From an uncultured Roseiflexaceae bacterium (lineage in GTDB: Bacteria > Chloroflexota > Chloroflexia > Chloroflexales > Roseiflexaceae): 28,759 bases of DNA. This document shows positions 17,107 to 25,567 of this stretch, piece after piece. The notes beneath the pieces are model-generated. The model was given only the letters and a program-made list of their open reading frames with translations. It had not been told where the DNA came from and did not search any database. The translations under genes were made by a program, and so were the position numbers. How positions within the stretch are numbered: position 1 is the first letter of the stretch; every line of letters starts with the position of its first letter. Location: contig CALJIC010000304.1 of NCBI GenBank assembly GCA_937974195.1, forward strand, positions 1 to 28,759, given 5' to 3'.

Positions 17107-17511
17107 ATGCCAACGACCGACCTCATCGGCGCCGGATGGAAGTTCCCTGTGGAGCTGGATGGGCGCGGCGCGGTTGCGCTCGCGCAGGGCGAAGACGAGA
17201 TCAAACAGGCCATCCGAATCATCCTCAGCACGCCGGTTGGGAGCCGGGTGATGCGCCCTGAGTTCGGCTGCCGCTTGCACGAGCTTGTCTTCGCGCCGAT
17301 GAACGCGAGCACCACCACCGCGGCGGCGCGCTACGTCGAGGAGGCGCTGGGCTACTGGGAGCCGCGCATCGATGTGCTCGACGTGCAGGTCGAGCTGTAC
17401 CCCGCGATCGAGGGCTGCCTCGTGATCACGCTGAGCTACCGCCTGCGAGCGACCTACGACGAGCGCACGCTGGTGTTTCCGTTCTACACCATTCCGGACG
17501 ATCGCCGCTGA
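17107..17511 (+). CDS. Baseplate wedge protein, gp25-like (Afp9-like)
   Basis: 134 aa. It contains the family signature IKQAIRIILSTPVGSRVMRP directly followed by EFGCRLHELVFAPMN, and later ITLSYRLRATYDERTLVFPF. In T4, T6SS (TssE) and eCIS this protein initiates sheath assembly at the baseplate. The length is normal. ATG at 17107 follows the PAAR stop by 5 bases, indicating coupled translation. Confidence 0.95.
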   Translation: MPTTDLIGAGWKFPVELDGRGAVALAQGEDEIKQAIRIILSTPVGSRVMRPEFGCRLHELVFAPMNASTTTAAARYVEEALGYWEPRIDVLDVQVELYPAIEGCLVITLSYRLRATYDERTLVFPFYTIPDDRR

Positions 17512-17531
17512 GCAGAGAGCGTGGTGCAGCT

Positions 17532-19571
17532 ATGACGCTCCCGACCCCACAACTCGATGACCGGACCTTCCAGCAGATCGTGAACGAGGCCAAGAGCCGC
17601 ATCGCGCAGCTGTGCCCCGCCTGGACGGACCACAACGTCAGCGATCCGGGCGTCACTCTGATCGAGCTGTTCGCCTGGATGGTGGAGATGCTGCTCTACC
17701 GGCTCAATCGCGTGCCCGAGAAGAGCTATATCACCTTCATGGAGCTGATGGGCGTGCGGCTCGAGGCGCCGCAGCCCGCCCGCACCGATCTGACGTTCTG
17801 GCTCAACGAGGCGGCGCGCGAGACGCTCGTCATCCCAACCGGCACCGAAGTCGCCACCAAGCAGACCAGCGCCGCCGAGCCGGCGATCACGTTCAGCGCG
17901 GACAGGGAGCTGCAGATTCGGCCGCCCGAGATAGCCGCCTACCTGACATCGGCCGACGACGGGCGCTCGTTCGTCGAGCACGCGCTGGCCGACGACCGCG
18001 TGCACTTCGCACAGGCTCTGCGCTCCGCCGATACGGGCATTCTGATCTTCAGCCCGCAGCCGCAGGTCGACAGCGATGGCCTGTATATCGTCTTCCGCCG
18101 GGATGTCAGCGGCTACACGCTTGAGCTGAAGCTCGACTGCGTGCGTCAGGCGGCGGGCATTCAGGTCCAGGATCCGCCGCTGGCCTGGCAGGTCTGGTGC
18201 AGCGGCGGGTGGCGTGACGTCGAGTGGCTGGATGGCGCGCTTGACGCATCGCGCGCCGAAAAGATCGAGCACTCGGGCACGAACGGCCTCAACGACCCGG
18301 GCACCGTCACGCTCCACCTGCCACAGGGCCTCGCGCTTCACGAGCGGCAGGGATTCGCGGGCTACTGGGTGCGCTGCATCTACCGCAAGCGGACCACCGA
18401 GCAGAAGGGCTACGGCGTCTCGCCGCGCGTCCGGGCCATCGAGATCAGCACGATCGGAGCGACGGTCAGCGCGACGCAGGCCATGACCATCGGCGTCTCG
18501 CCCGACTCAACCAGCGTCGGCGAGGTGCTCGGCTACAGCGATGGCTCGCCCGGCCAGCGTTTTCAGCTCCAGTATCACCCGGTGCTCCCGCTCGGGCCCG
18601 ACGAGCAGATCCAGGTCGCAGACGGAAACGGCGGGTCGCAGGTCTGGGAGCACGCTCCACACCCGCACTTCGGCTACTCGCAGGGCAAGCGGCACTTTCT
18701 CCTCGACCGGGCCAGCGGTGTCATCCAGTTCGGGCCGCTGATTCGCGAGCCGGACGGGACCGAGACGCAGTACGGCGAGATCCCGCCGCGCGGAAGCCAG
18801 ATCCGCATCACGCGCTACCGCTGCGGCGGCGGCGCGCGCGGGAACCTGCCCCCCGGCAAGATCACCGAGCCGAAGCGCACGCTGGCCTTCGTCCGCTCCG
18901 TCACCAATCGCCGTGCGGCAAGCGGCGGCCGCGACGGCGAGAGCCTGGAGCGGGCCAAGCTGCGCGCGCCGATGACCCTGCACGCCGTCACACGGGCGGT
19001 GACGCCCAGCGACTATGAGCGGCTGGCGCTCGAGGCCGACCCGCGCGGCCGCGTGGTGCGCACGCGTTGCATCGCGCCCCGCCGCGCTGAGGAAGGCGCC
19101 GACTCTCCGGTCACGCTGTTGCTGGTGGCGGCGAACCGCGACGACAGCGGCCGCCTGATTGTCGCCAAGGAACTCGACCCGGAGTTGCACGACATTGTCT
19201 CGGCCTACCTGAACGACCGGCGGCTGCTCGCCAGCAAGCTCGAGATCAAAGGCCCGACGTTCCGGATGGTCTCGATCATGGCGCGTATCAAGGCTCGCCA
19301 AGGCGCAGATCCACAGACCGTTCGCCAGCGAGCCGAGCAGCGCCTCGACGTGTTTCTGAACCCGCTGCACGGCGCCGATGGCTCCGGCTGGCCCTTCGGG
19401 CGTGGCGTCTACATCTCGGAGATCTACAGCCTGCTCCAGGCTACTCCCGGCGTGAGCTACGTGGAGAAGCTGGCCGTCCGCAGCGGTGAAGACGAGCTCG
19501 TCGAAGGTGTGTTGAACATCGGTGAGCACGAGCTCATCGCCCCTGGTGATCACAAGATTATCGTGGCGTAG
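17532..19571 (+). CDS. Baseplate wedge protein, gp6/J-like (Afp11-like)
   Basis: 679 aa. The N-terminus (LDDRTFQQIVNEAKSRIAQL, then WTDHNVSDPGVTLIELFAWM) and the middle (MTLHAVTRAVTPSDYERLAL) are typical of putative baseplate assembly proteins of eCIS and of phage gpJ. The C-terminal part (VFLNPLHGADGSGWPFGRGV, YISEIYSLLQATPGVSYV) belongs to the same family. The protein forms the dimerising wedge arms that surround the hub. Ten bases separate it from the next gene. Confidence 0.94.
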   Translation: MTLPTPQLDDRTFQQIVNEAKSRIAQLCPAWTDHNVSDPGVTLIELFAWMVEMLLYRLNRVPEKSYITFMELMGVRLEAPQPARTDLTFWLNEAARETLVIPTGTEVATKQTSAAEPAITFSADRELQIRPPEIAAYLTSADDGRSFVEHALADDRVHFAQALRSADTGILIFSPQPQVDSDGLYIVFRRDVSGYTLELKLDCVRQAAGIQVQDPPLAWQVWCSGGWRDVEWLDGALDASRAEKIEHSGTNGLNDPGTVTLHLPQGLALHERQGFAGYWVRCIYRKRTTEQKGYGVSPRVRAIEISTIGATVSATQAMTIGVSPDSTSVGEVLGYSDGSPGQRFQLQYHPVLPLGPDEQIQVADGNGGSQVWEHAPHPHFGYSQGKRHFLLDRASGVIQFGPLIREPDGTETQYGEIPPRGSQIRITRYRCGGGARGNLPPGKITEPKRTLAFVRSVTNRRAASGGRDGESLERAKLRAPMTLHAVTRAVTPSDYERLALEADPRGRVVRTRCIAPRRAEEGADSPVTLLLVAANRDDSGRLIVAKELDPELHDIVSAYLNDRRLLASKLEIKGPTFRMVSIMARIKARQGADPQTVRQRAEQRLDVFLNPLHGADGSGWPFGRGVYISEIYSLLQATPGVSYVEKLAVRSGEDELVEGVLNIGEHELIAPGDHKIIVA

Positions 19572-19581
19572 CGAGGCGGCG

Positions 19582-20640
19582 ATGGACTACGGCAAGCTGA
19601 TCTGGCGCGATGCGAGCGGCGACATCCAGACCTGGAAGCTGCGCGCCGGGCTCAACACGATCGGGGCCAGCGAGCTGAACGATGTGGTGCTGTCGGGAGC
19701 GGGCGTCGAGGACACGCACGTTGAGATCAGGTGCAAACAAGGCGTCTGCCAGCTGCAGGCGATCGGCACGGTCGAGCTCAATCACAGCGAGCTACGCGCC
19801 GGTGAGACCGCGCAGCTGCACTACAACGATCGCATCCGCATCGACGCGACGGTGCTGCGCTACACCTACAGCGACGAGGAGCGCGTGCCACCTAAGCCGC
19901 TGCCTCAGGCCGTCCTGCCCGAGAAGTGGGAGGAGGGCATCTGGGCGACGCCGCCCGAGGTCGCCGGGAAGATCTGGCGCGGCGATCGTGGCGCCTCGAA
20001 CACGTGGGATATCATCCTCCAGCCCTCGGGGAGCTTCGTCGAGCTCTCCCATATGCCCAGCGAGTATCTGCAGTACCTCCCGCCGCTGTATCACCAGGGC
20101 GCCAACGACCTCGTCAACAACCTGCTGCTGGCGTTCGAGATGATCCTCAAGCCGATCGAGCACATGATTGACCAGATCGACGGCTACTTCAACCCGTGGG
20201 TGGCCCCCGAGGCGATGCTGCCCTGGCTCGCGTCGTGGGTTGCCATGGTCATCGACCCTGAGCTCCCGCGCGAGCGGCAGCGCGAGCTCATCGCGCGCGC
20301 CGCGGAGCTGTATCGCGCCCGCGGCACCCGGCTCGGGCTCCGGGAGTACCTGCGGATCTACACCGGCGCGGAGCCGACGATCATCGAGCCGGGCGATCCA
20401 GGCTCCGACAGCCCGCCGCTCGCGCCCAACTGCTTTCATGTGATCCTCGAGGTTCCAGAGACTGCGCCCGAAGAGGAGCGGCTGCTCGACCCGGCGAAGC
20501 AGGCGGAGGCCCGCGAGCGGCGCCGGCAGGCGCTTGAGGCGCGGCTGCGCAGGCTGATCGAGGCTGAGAAGCCGGCCCACACGCGCTACTACTTGACGCT
20601 TGCCCTGGTGCCCAGCCAGCCACACGCGAGCTCTGCATGA
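19582..20640 (+). CDS. FHA-like domain fused to gp7/P2 I-type baseplate protein
   Basis: 352 aa from the ATG at 19582; the in-frame ATG at 19522 lies inside the previous gene. Residues 1-95 read as an FHA-type beta sandwich: LNTIGASELNDVVLSGAGVE, then DTHVEI and VELNHSELRAGETAQL. Residues about 150-330 are the phage tail protein I domain (YLQYLPPLYHQ, LLLAFEMILKPIEHMIDQID, PWLASWVAMVIDPELPRERQ, LYRARGTRLGLREYLRIYTG). The second part joins gp6-type and gp25 proteins in the baseplate wedge. FHA domains normally bind phosphothreonine, so this head could tether the baseplate to phosphorylated partners encoded downstream. The usual G-R pair is G-A here, so phosphopeptide binding is uncertain. Confidence 0.88.
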   Translation: MDYGKLIWRDASGDIQTWKLRAGLNTIGASELNDVVLSGAGVEDTHVEIRCKQGVCQLQAIGTVELNHSELRAGETAQLHYNDRIRIDATVLRYTYSDEERVPPKPLPQAVLPEKWEEGIWATPPEVAGKIWRGDRGASNTWDIILQPSGSFVELSHMPSEYLQYLPPLYHQGANDLVNNLLLAFEMILKPIEHMIDQIDGYFNPWVAPEAMLPWLASWVAMVIDPELPRERQRELIARAAELYRARGTRLGLREYLRIYTGAEPTIIEPGDPGSDSPPLAPNCFHVILEVPETAPEEERLLDPAKQAEARERRRQALEARLRRLIEAEKPAHTRYYLTLALVPSQPHASSA

Positions 20641-20682
20641 CTCGCCGGCGTCCGTTGGCCAGCACGCACGGAGAGGTAGGCC

Positions 20683-23604
20683 ATGACTGACTCGTTCTTT
20701 GGCACGCTGACGATCATCCAGCCCGATCGCTCCGAGCGGGACTATGTGCTGAGTAGCGAGACGATACAGATCGGCAGTGCGACCGGCGCCGACATCCGGG
20801 TGTTCGGCGAGCAGGTGGCGCGCGTGCATGCCCAGCTGCACTGCAGCCCGCAGGGGATCTGGCTCGAGCCTCTGGACGAGAGGTATGGCACGTGGGTCGA
20901 CGGGGAGCGCATCGAAAGAGAAGTGTCCCTCGACAACTCCTCGCGAATCCTCTTCGGCAAGGTCGAAGCCTATATTCGTCTGGCGCCGGACGTCAAAGCC
21001 TCGTCGCCCTCGCGCCTGAGCCTGTCGCCGGCGCCGCAGGAGCTCGCGGTCGAGCCCGGCAAGGTGGCCACGCTGACCTTGACCGTCCACAATCTGGCCG
21101 ACCGCGTCCGCACCGTCGAACTCTATGTGTGGTGCGATAAGGACAACGGTGACTGGTGCAAACTCTCGGAATATTCGATCACGCTGCTCGATCACCCCAA
21201 TAGCCAGGGAAACGACTCGAAAACCGTCACGATCACCTTCGCGCCGCCGCTCGAGCCGGAGAGCACGGCCGGCGAGTACACCTATACGATCGAGGCGCGC
21301 GCCAGGCCGCTGCCGGACAATGGCACGCGTCCGCATGAGGCGGGTAAGAATCAGACCGAGAGTCAAAAGACGACGGTCAGGCTCCACGTTCTGCCGTACG
21401 TCACGTTCGATGCCGATGTCGTGACGCGCAAGGTGCGCACGCGCTTCGATAGCCGGTTTCCAGTTCAGCTCGTGAACCGCAGCAACTTCGATCTGCCCCT
21501 GCTGATCAGCGTGGATGAGCCCGAAGATGTGCTGACGTTCAGGAACCCCGGCACGCGGTTCAGGACCAAGGTGACCCCGCTGGTTGTTCCGGCCGGCCGA
21601 GATTGGACGGGCGAGCTGCCGCTCGCCACACGGCGCTGGCGGCTGGTCGGTGGCTCACGACGCTACCCGTTCAAGCTCATCGTCGCGCCGGATGCGGAAG
21701 ATCAGCGCGTGAAGCGGGCCAGAGAGGCCGCCCCGCAGCACGAGGGCTGGACCTGGACATCCAAAGACTGTGCGTTTGAGCAGGTGGCGCTGCTGCCCTA
21801 CTGGGCGCTGCTGCTGCTGCTGCTGCTGATCGCCCTGCTCATCTGGATGGCCTGGCCCGAAGGTGCGCGGATCACCTTTCGGCCCGGCACCGTGACGACA
21901 TCCGTCTACCAGCCGATCACTGACCAGCTGGAGCTTGCCGGCTCGGTTGTGGCGCCCAGCGTCACCGCGCTGGTGTTCGACGTCGACGGCGTTGTGAGCG
22001 ATACCCTCAAGGCCCCAGGGACATTCGTCGCCAGTGGCGAGGGGCTGGTCGTCCTGCGCATGGACGCGCAGCTGCAGGCCCGCGAGCAGAAAGAGCGGCA
22101 GCTCAGCCAGGCCAGGCGCGCCCTAGAGCAGGCGCAGCAGAAACAGGAGCGGGCCATCGCCCAGGCCGAGCAGGAACTGGCCGATGCGCAGCAGGAGCTC
22201 GAGCGGATCAAAGCCGAGGCGCTGGAAGTTGCCCAGCAGCAGGTGATCGAGGCCGAGCGAAATATCTCAGTAACGCTTGAGCTGGACTCGGCGGCGAAAA
22301 CAGCCGCGGAAACCAAAAGGCTTCAGGCTACAACGACCCTCCAGAACGCGCAGCAGGCGCTGAACGAGGCCCGAAAAGACTGGGACTGGGTGGAGCGTGA
22401 GAACACGCATCCGACTGAGCGCTACACGGATACGTATGGCAACTCACTGCCCCGCCCGCTTACTGATATCGAGCGACAGGCCTTCCGGGATGCGGTGCCG
22501 AAGGCCGCCCGCGTCGTTTCCGACGCTGAGCAGCTGCTGGCGCTGGCAGTTCAGGAACACAAGGTTGCAGAGGAGACCGCTAAAAACAATATCATCGCCG
22601 CTGTAGCGCAGCGGGAGAAGGCGAAAGAAACGCTTGCCGATATCGAGGCAGGCAGAGGCACCCCTGAGCTAGAAGCCGCACAGGAGGCGGTCGATGACGC
22701 GCAGCGTGCGCTGGATGACCTGCTAGAAAACGATCTCGAAGCGGAGCGCCAGGCGGTCGCCGATCTCGAGGCTGAGCTCAATAGCATCCCCGCTCAGCCG
22801 CCGCAGCTGGCGGCTCCATCGGATGGCTGGGTGATCGAGGCGCCTCAGCCCGGCGATCAGGTGCGCGCCTCAGCGCCGGCGGTGCTGTTCGCCGCTGCGG
22901 ACACCCCGTTCGAGCTCGATGTCCCGCTCAACGAGCAGCAGTGGCAGCGCCTCGTAGCAAGCCGCCAGGTCACCGCGACGCTGACCAGCGGGGACAACAG
23001 AACCTCCGTTGCCACCACGCTTGTCCTGCCCGAGGAGCAGCGTCGCACGCTAGCCGAGCACCAGCGGGCGCGTGTCGTCATCCCGATGGACGGCGACAGG
23101 CCGCTGACGCCGACGCTCGAGCTGCAGCCGGTTGCCGCCGAGCATGCCGAGACGCAGGCCGGGGTGCACCGCATCCGCTTCCAGTTCATGGCGAATGACC
23201 GGGCGACGCAGCTGTTCAAGCCCGATGCAGGCGAGGTCCGCGTCCGCCTGGATATGCGCCTCGATACCGGGCTAGGGAATGACACCCACATGCTGCCGCC
23301 CGGCTTCGTTTGCGGGCCGAAGGAACGTCCTTACATCATCGTCCGCGAGTATAACCTCGGAAACCGTGTGTTCGTCGAGCGTCACGTCGACGTCGCCGTC
23401 CTTACCACTACCGAGAGTCTGGTTGAGGTCGTCGGGACACAGGCCGGCGAACGACCGGAGGCGGCGAGCGCCGGCGCAGCAGCCGCCCAGACCGCGGGCG
23501 CTCAGCCGCAGACGAGCACAGTCACACCGACTGGCCAGGTAGCGGACGACGAGGCTGAGGCCAGGAGCGCGCCTGCACAACAGGTCCGGCTGTGCAACAG
23601 CTGA
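20683..23604 (+). CDS. FHA domain, transmembrane segment and membrane-fusion-protein-like extracellular part
   Basis: 973 aa. Residues 1-105 are an FHA domain (IQIGSATGADIRVFGEQVAR, VHAQL, then YGTWVDGERI). Residues about 110-360 contain Ig-like beta segments (ELAVEPGKVATLTLTVHN). One transmembrane helix (WALLLLLLLIALLIWM) lies at about 372-390. After it comes the first half of a barrel-sandwich domain, a long coiled-coil hairpin (about 460-700, rich in Ala, Gln and Glu), and the second half (APSDGWVIEAPQPGDQVRAS). This is the plan of HlyD/AcrA-type membrane fusion proteins. The C-terminus is Ala/Gln-rich. It is probably a membrane anchor whose cytoplasmic FHA head faces the eCIS baseplate while the helical hairpin reaches outside. 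I know of no standard eCIS component with this layout. Confidence 0.8.
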   Translation: MTDSFFGTLTIIQPDRSERDYVLSSETIQIGSATGADIRVFGEQVARVHAQLHCSPQGIWLEPLDERYGTWVDGERIEREVSLDNSSRILFGKVEAYIRLAPDVKASSPSRLSLSPAPQELAVEPGKVATLTLTVHNLADRVRTVELYVWCDKDNGDWCKLSEYSITLLDHPNSQGNDSKTVTITFAPPLEPESTAGEYTYTIEARARPLPDNGTRPHEAGKNQTESQKTTVRLHVLPYVTFDADVVTRKVRTRFDSRFPVQLVNRSNFDLPLLISVDEPEDVLTFRNPGTRFRTKVTPLVVPAGRDWTGELPLATRRWRLVGGSRRYPFKLIVAPDAEDQRVKRAREAAPQHEGWTWTSKDCAFEQVALLPYWALLLLLLLIALLIWMAWPEGARITFRPGTVTTSVYQPITDQLELAGSVVAPSVTALVFDVDGVVSDTLKAPGTFVASGEGLVVLRMDAQLQAREQKERQLSQARRALEQAQQKQERAIAQAEQELADAQQELERIKAEALEVAQQQVIEAERNISVTLELDSAAKTAAETKRLQATTTLQNAQQALNEARKDWDWVERENTHPTERYTDTYGNSLPRPLTDIERQAFRDAVPKAARVVSDAEQLLALAVQEHKVAEETAKNNIIAAVAQREKAKETLADIEAGRGTPELEAAQEAVDDAQRALDDLLENDLEAERQAVADLEAELNSIPAQPPQLAAPSDGWVIEAPQPGDQVRASAPAVLFAAADTPFELDVPLNEQQWQRLVASRQVTATLTSGDNRTSVATTLVLPEEQRRTLAEHQRARVVIPMDGDRPLTPTLELQPVAAEHAETQAGVHRIRFQFMANDRATQLFKPDAGEVRVRLDMRLDTGLGNDTHMLPPGFVCGPKERPYIIVREYNLGNRVFVERHVDVAVLTTTESLVEVVGTQAGERPEAASAGAAAAQTAGAQPQTSTVTPTGQVADDEAEARSAPAQQVRLCNS

Positions 23605-23626
23605 TCCTGGTCACAGGGTGATCGAT

Positions 23627-25567
23627 ATGAAGCGATACATCGGCCTGCTGGTGCTCGTGGTCGGCCTCGCGGCGCTGCCGAACGGTTCGCACGCCGCCCA
23701 GCAGGACCCCGCGCCGAAACTGGTCATCACCGATGTCGACACCTCGGAATACCCGCAGGTCAAGGTCTATCTGGCGGCGCCGGATGGCCGGCTCCCCGAT
23801 CCGGCGACGATCACCCTGCACGAAGACGGGGAGCCGGTCGACCAGCCGACCTTTGAGCGGCAGGATGTCGGCGTGGCTGTTGCGGTGGCCATCAGCCTGC
23901 GCCGCAGCATGCGCGGCCAGGGCCTTCCCGGCAGCCCCAGCCGCCTAGCCGACGCTCGCGCGCTGACGGCCGAGTTCACCAAGGTCCTGAGCTCGACCGT
24001 GGATCTGATCACCATCGCCGGCTTCCACCGGGAGGTGGTGCCGGTGATCGCCACACAGGTGCTGACCGACGGCGGCGGGCTGCACAACAGGCTGTACTAC
24101 AGCCCGCCTGCCCCGCTCGCCGACTTCGCCCCGCTGCCGTTCTCGGCCAGTGACCCCCATGCGTACTCGGCCCTCTCGCCGGCCATTCTGAGCGCGACCC
24201 ACGCGCTGAGCCCCACGCTCCTCGCCCAGTCCGGCGCGCTGCCGAGCGACGTTGCCAGCAGACTGCGCAGGCAGCTCAAGGCGATCATCGTGATCGCCGA
24301 CAGCTGCGACGATCTTGACATAAATGAAACAACGCCGGCCACGCAGAGCTGCGTGGTTCCGGAGGATGTGCAGCGGGCGCTCGCGGCCCAAGCCGACACG
24401 CTGACGCTCTTCGCCGTCGGCGTTGGCTCCGATGCGCCGCAGCAGGTCAAACCGGTTCCACCCGACGACGGCTACAGCTATGTGGCGAACCACGCGCTGC
24501 TCAGAGCCTATGGCGGGGAGCGCTTTTTCCACCTCTACACGCCGGACCCGCAGCAGGTCCAGGCGAAGCGCGATGAGGCGCTGCGCGCGCTGCACGATTG
24601 GGCGGTGACGCGCCGGCACCAGCTCGTCATCACCTACAGCTCCAGGGCAAACGGCAGCGATCACACCATTACGGTCGATGGCGGCCAGCTGCCGCTCTCT
24701 CAGCGCTTTTCCGAACGACCGATCACCCCGACGATCGAACTGACGAGCGTTGTTGAGCTAGCGGCCTTCAATATTGAAACCAATGAGAAATACCCTCCTA
24801 TCGATAGGGTTGCCTACTACCAAGATGGCATCCTTCTCGAGAGCATCGAAGATCCGCCGTTTGCATTACAGTGGGAACAGATCCCTCGGCAACCTGTTAC
24901 CTCCACGATTACAGTCAGCGTGACCCTCGCGGACGGCCGGATTCTCACAGCGCCCGAATCGTGGCAGATGCCGCCGCGAAGCGACGAACCGCTCACGAGC
25001 CCAACCCCAGAGTCTGAGAGCAGCCCATCAGAGCAGCCGAGCCCGGCGCCATCCCGCCTCACCCTTTGGATCGCGCTCGCGCTGACGCTGGCGGCGCTCG
25101 CCGGAATCGGCGCGCTGTGGTGGGCGCGGCGGCGTAGAGCCGCTGTCCAGCTGTCTACAGATCAGCTGGTGATCGAGATCCCTGCGCCAAAGTTCGCTCT
25201 GGCGACGATCCCCGATCGCGATGAGATCCATCCGCTGCGTCCGGATGTGACGATCATCGGCTCCAGGGAGTATGTCACCGATATCACCCTGACGCAGCCG
25301 GGTATCGCCGAGAAACACCTCGAGATCAGAGTACAGCGCGATGATTCGCTCGAAGTGATCAACAGAGCGGGGTCGAACGACACATATATCAACAACAGAC
25401 CTGTAGAGCCGAACAAATCCGAGAAGCTCGCCCCCGGCGATCTGCTGACGCTCGGCAACATGACGCTGAAGTGCATTCGCTGGACCGCGAGCGAGCTGAC
25501 GCCCTCCAAGACGGCCGACGCTCAGCCCGCTCCGAACCGAGAAGTCGCCGGCGAGGTTGGCGTATGA
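23627..25567 (+). CDS. VWA-like membrane protein with cytoplasmic FHA domain
   Basis: 646 aa from the ATG at 23627, which is chosen because it gives a clean signal peptide (MKRYIGLLVLVVGLAALPNG then SHAAQ); a GTG at 23618 is in frame. The extracellular part has a VWA-like fold (VAVAISLRRSM, VDLITIAGFHREVVPVI, LKAIIVIADSCDD), but the DxSxS metal site is not intact. A beta domain (about 370-445) and a Pro/Ser/Glu-rich stretch follow. A transmembrane helix lies at about 479-500 with a WARRRR stop-transfer signal, and then a C-terminal FHA domain (VTIIGSREYVTDITLTQPGI, AEKHLEIRV, SNDTYINNRPV). The topology puts VWA outside and FHA inside, next to the kinase. It overlaps the kinase gene by 4 bases (ATGA). 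Confidence 0.82.
   Translation: MKRYIGLLVLVVGLAALPNGSHAAQQDPAPKLVITDVDTSEYPQVKVYLAAPDGRLPDPATITLHEDGEPVDQPTFERQDVGVAVAVAISLRRSMRGQGLPGSPSRLADARALTAEFTKVLSSTVDLITIAGFHREVVPVIATQVLTDGGGLHNRLYYSPPAPLADFAPLPFSASDPHAYSALSPAILSATHALSPTLLAQSGALPSDVASRLRRQLKAIIVIADSCDDLDINETTPATQSCVVPEDVQRALAAQADTLTLFAVGVGSDAPQQVKPVPPDDGYSYVANHALLRAYGGERFFHLYTPDPQQVQAKRDEALRALHDWAVTRRHQLVITYSSRANGSDHTITVDGGQLPLSQRFSERPITPTIELTSVVELAAFNIETNEKYPPIDRVAYYQDGILLESIEDPPFALQWEQIPRQPVTSTITVSVTLADGRILTAPESWQMPPRSDEPLTSPTPESESSPSEQPSPAPSRLTLWIALALTLAALAGIGALWWARRRRAAVQLSTDQLVIEIPAPKFALATIPDRDEIHPLRPDVTIIGSREYVTDITLTQPGIAEKHLEIRVQRDDSLEVINRAGSNDTYINNRPVEPNKSEKLAPGDLLTLGNMTLKCIRWTASELTPSKTADAQPAPNREVAGEVGV

Noticed and set aside
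24797..24808. 12-base perfect palindrome CCTATCGATAGG
   Set aside because: It lies inside the VWA-like coding region, is short enough to occur by chance, and has no partner sites nearby.
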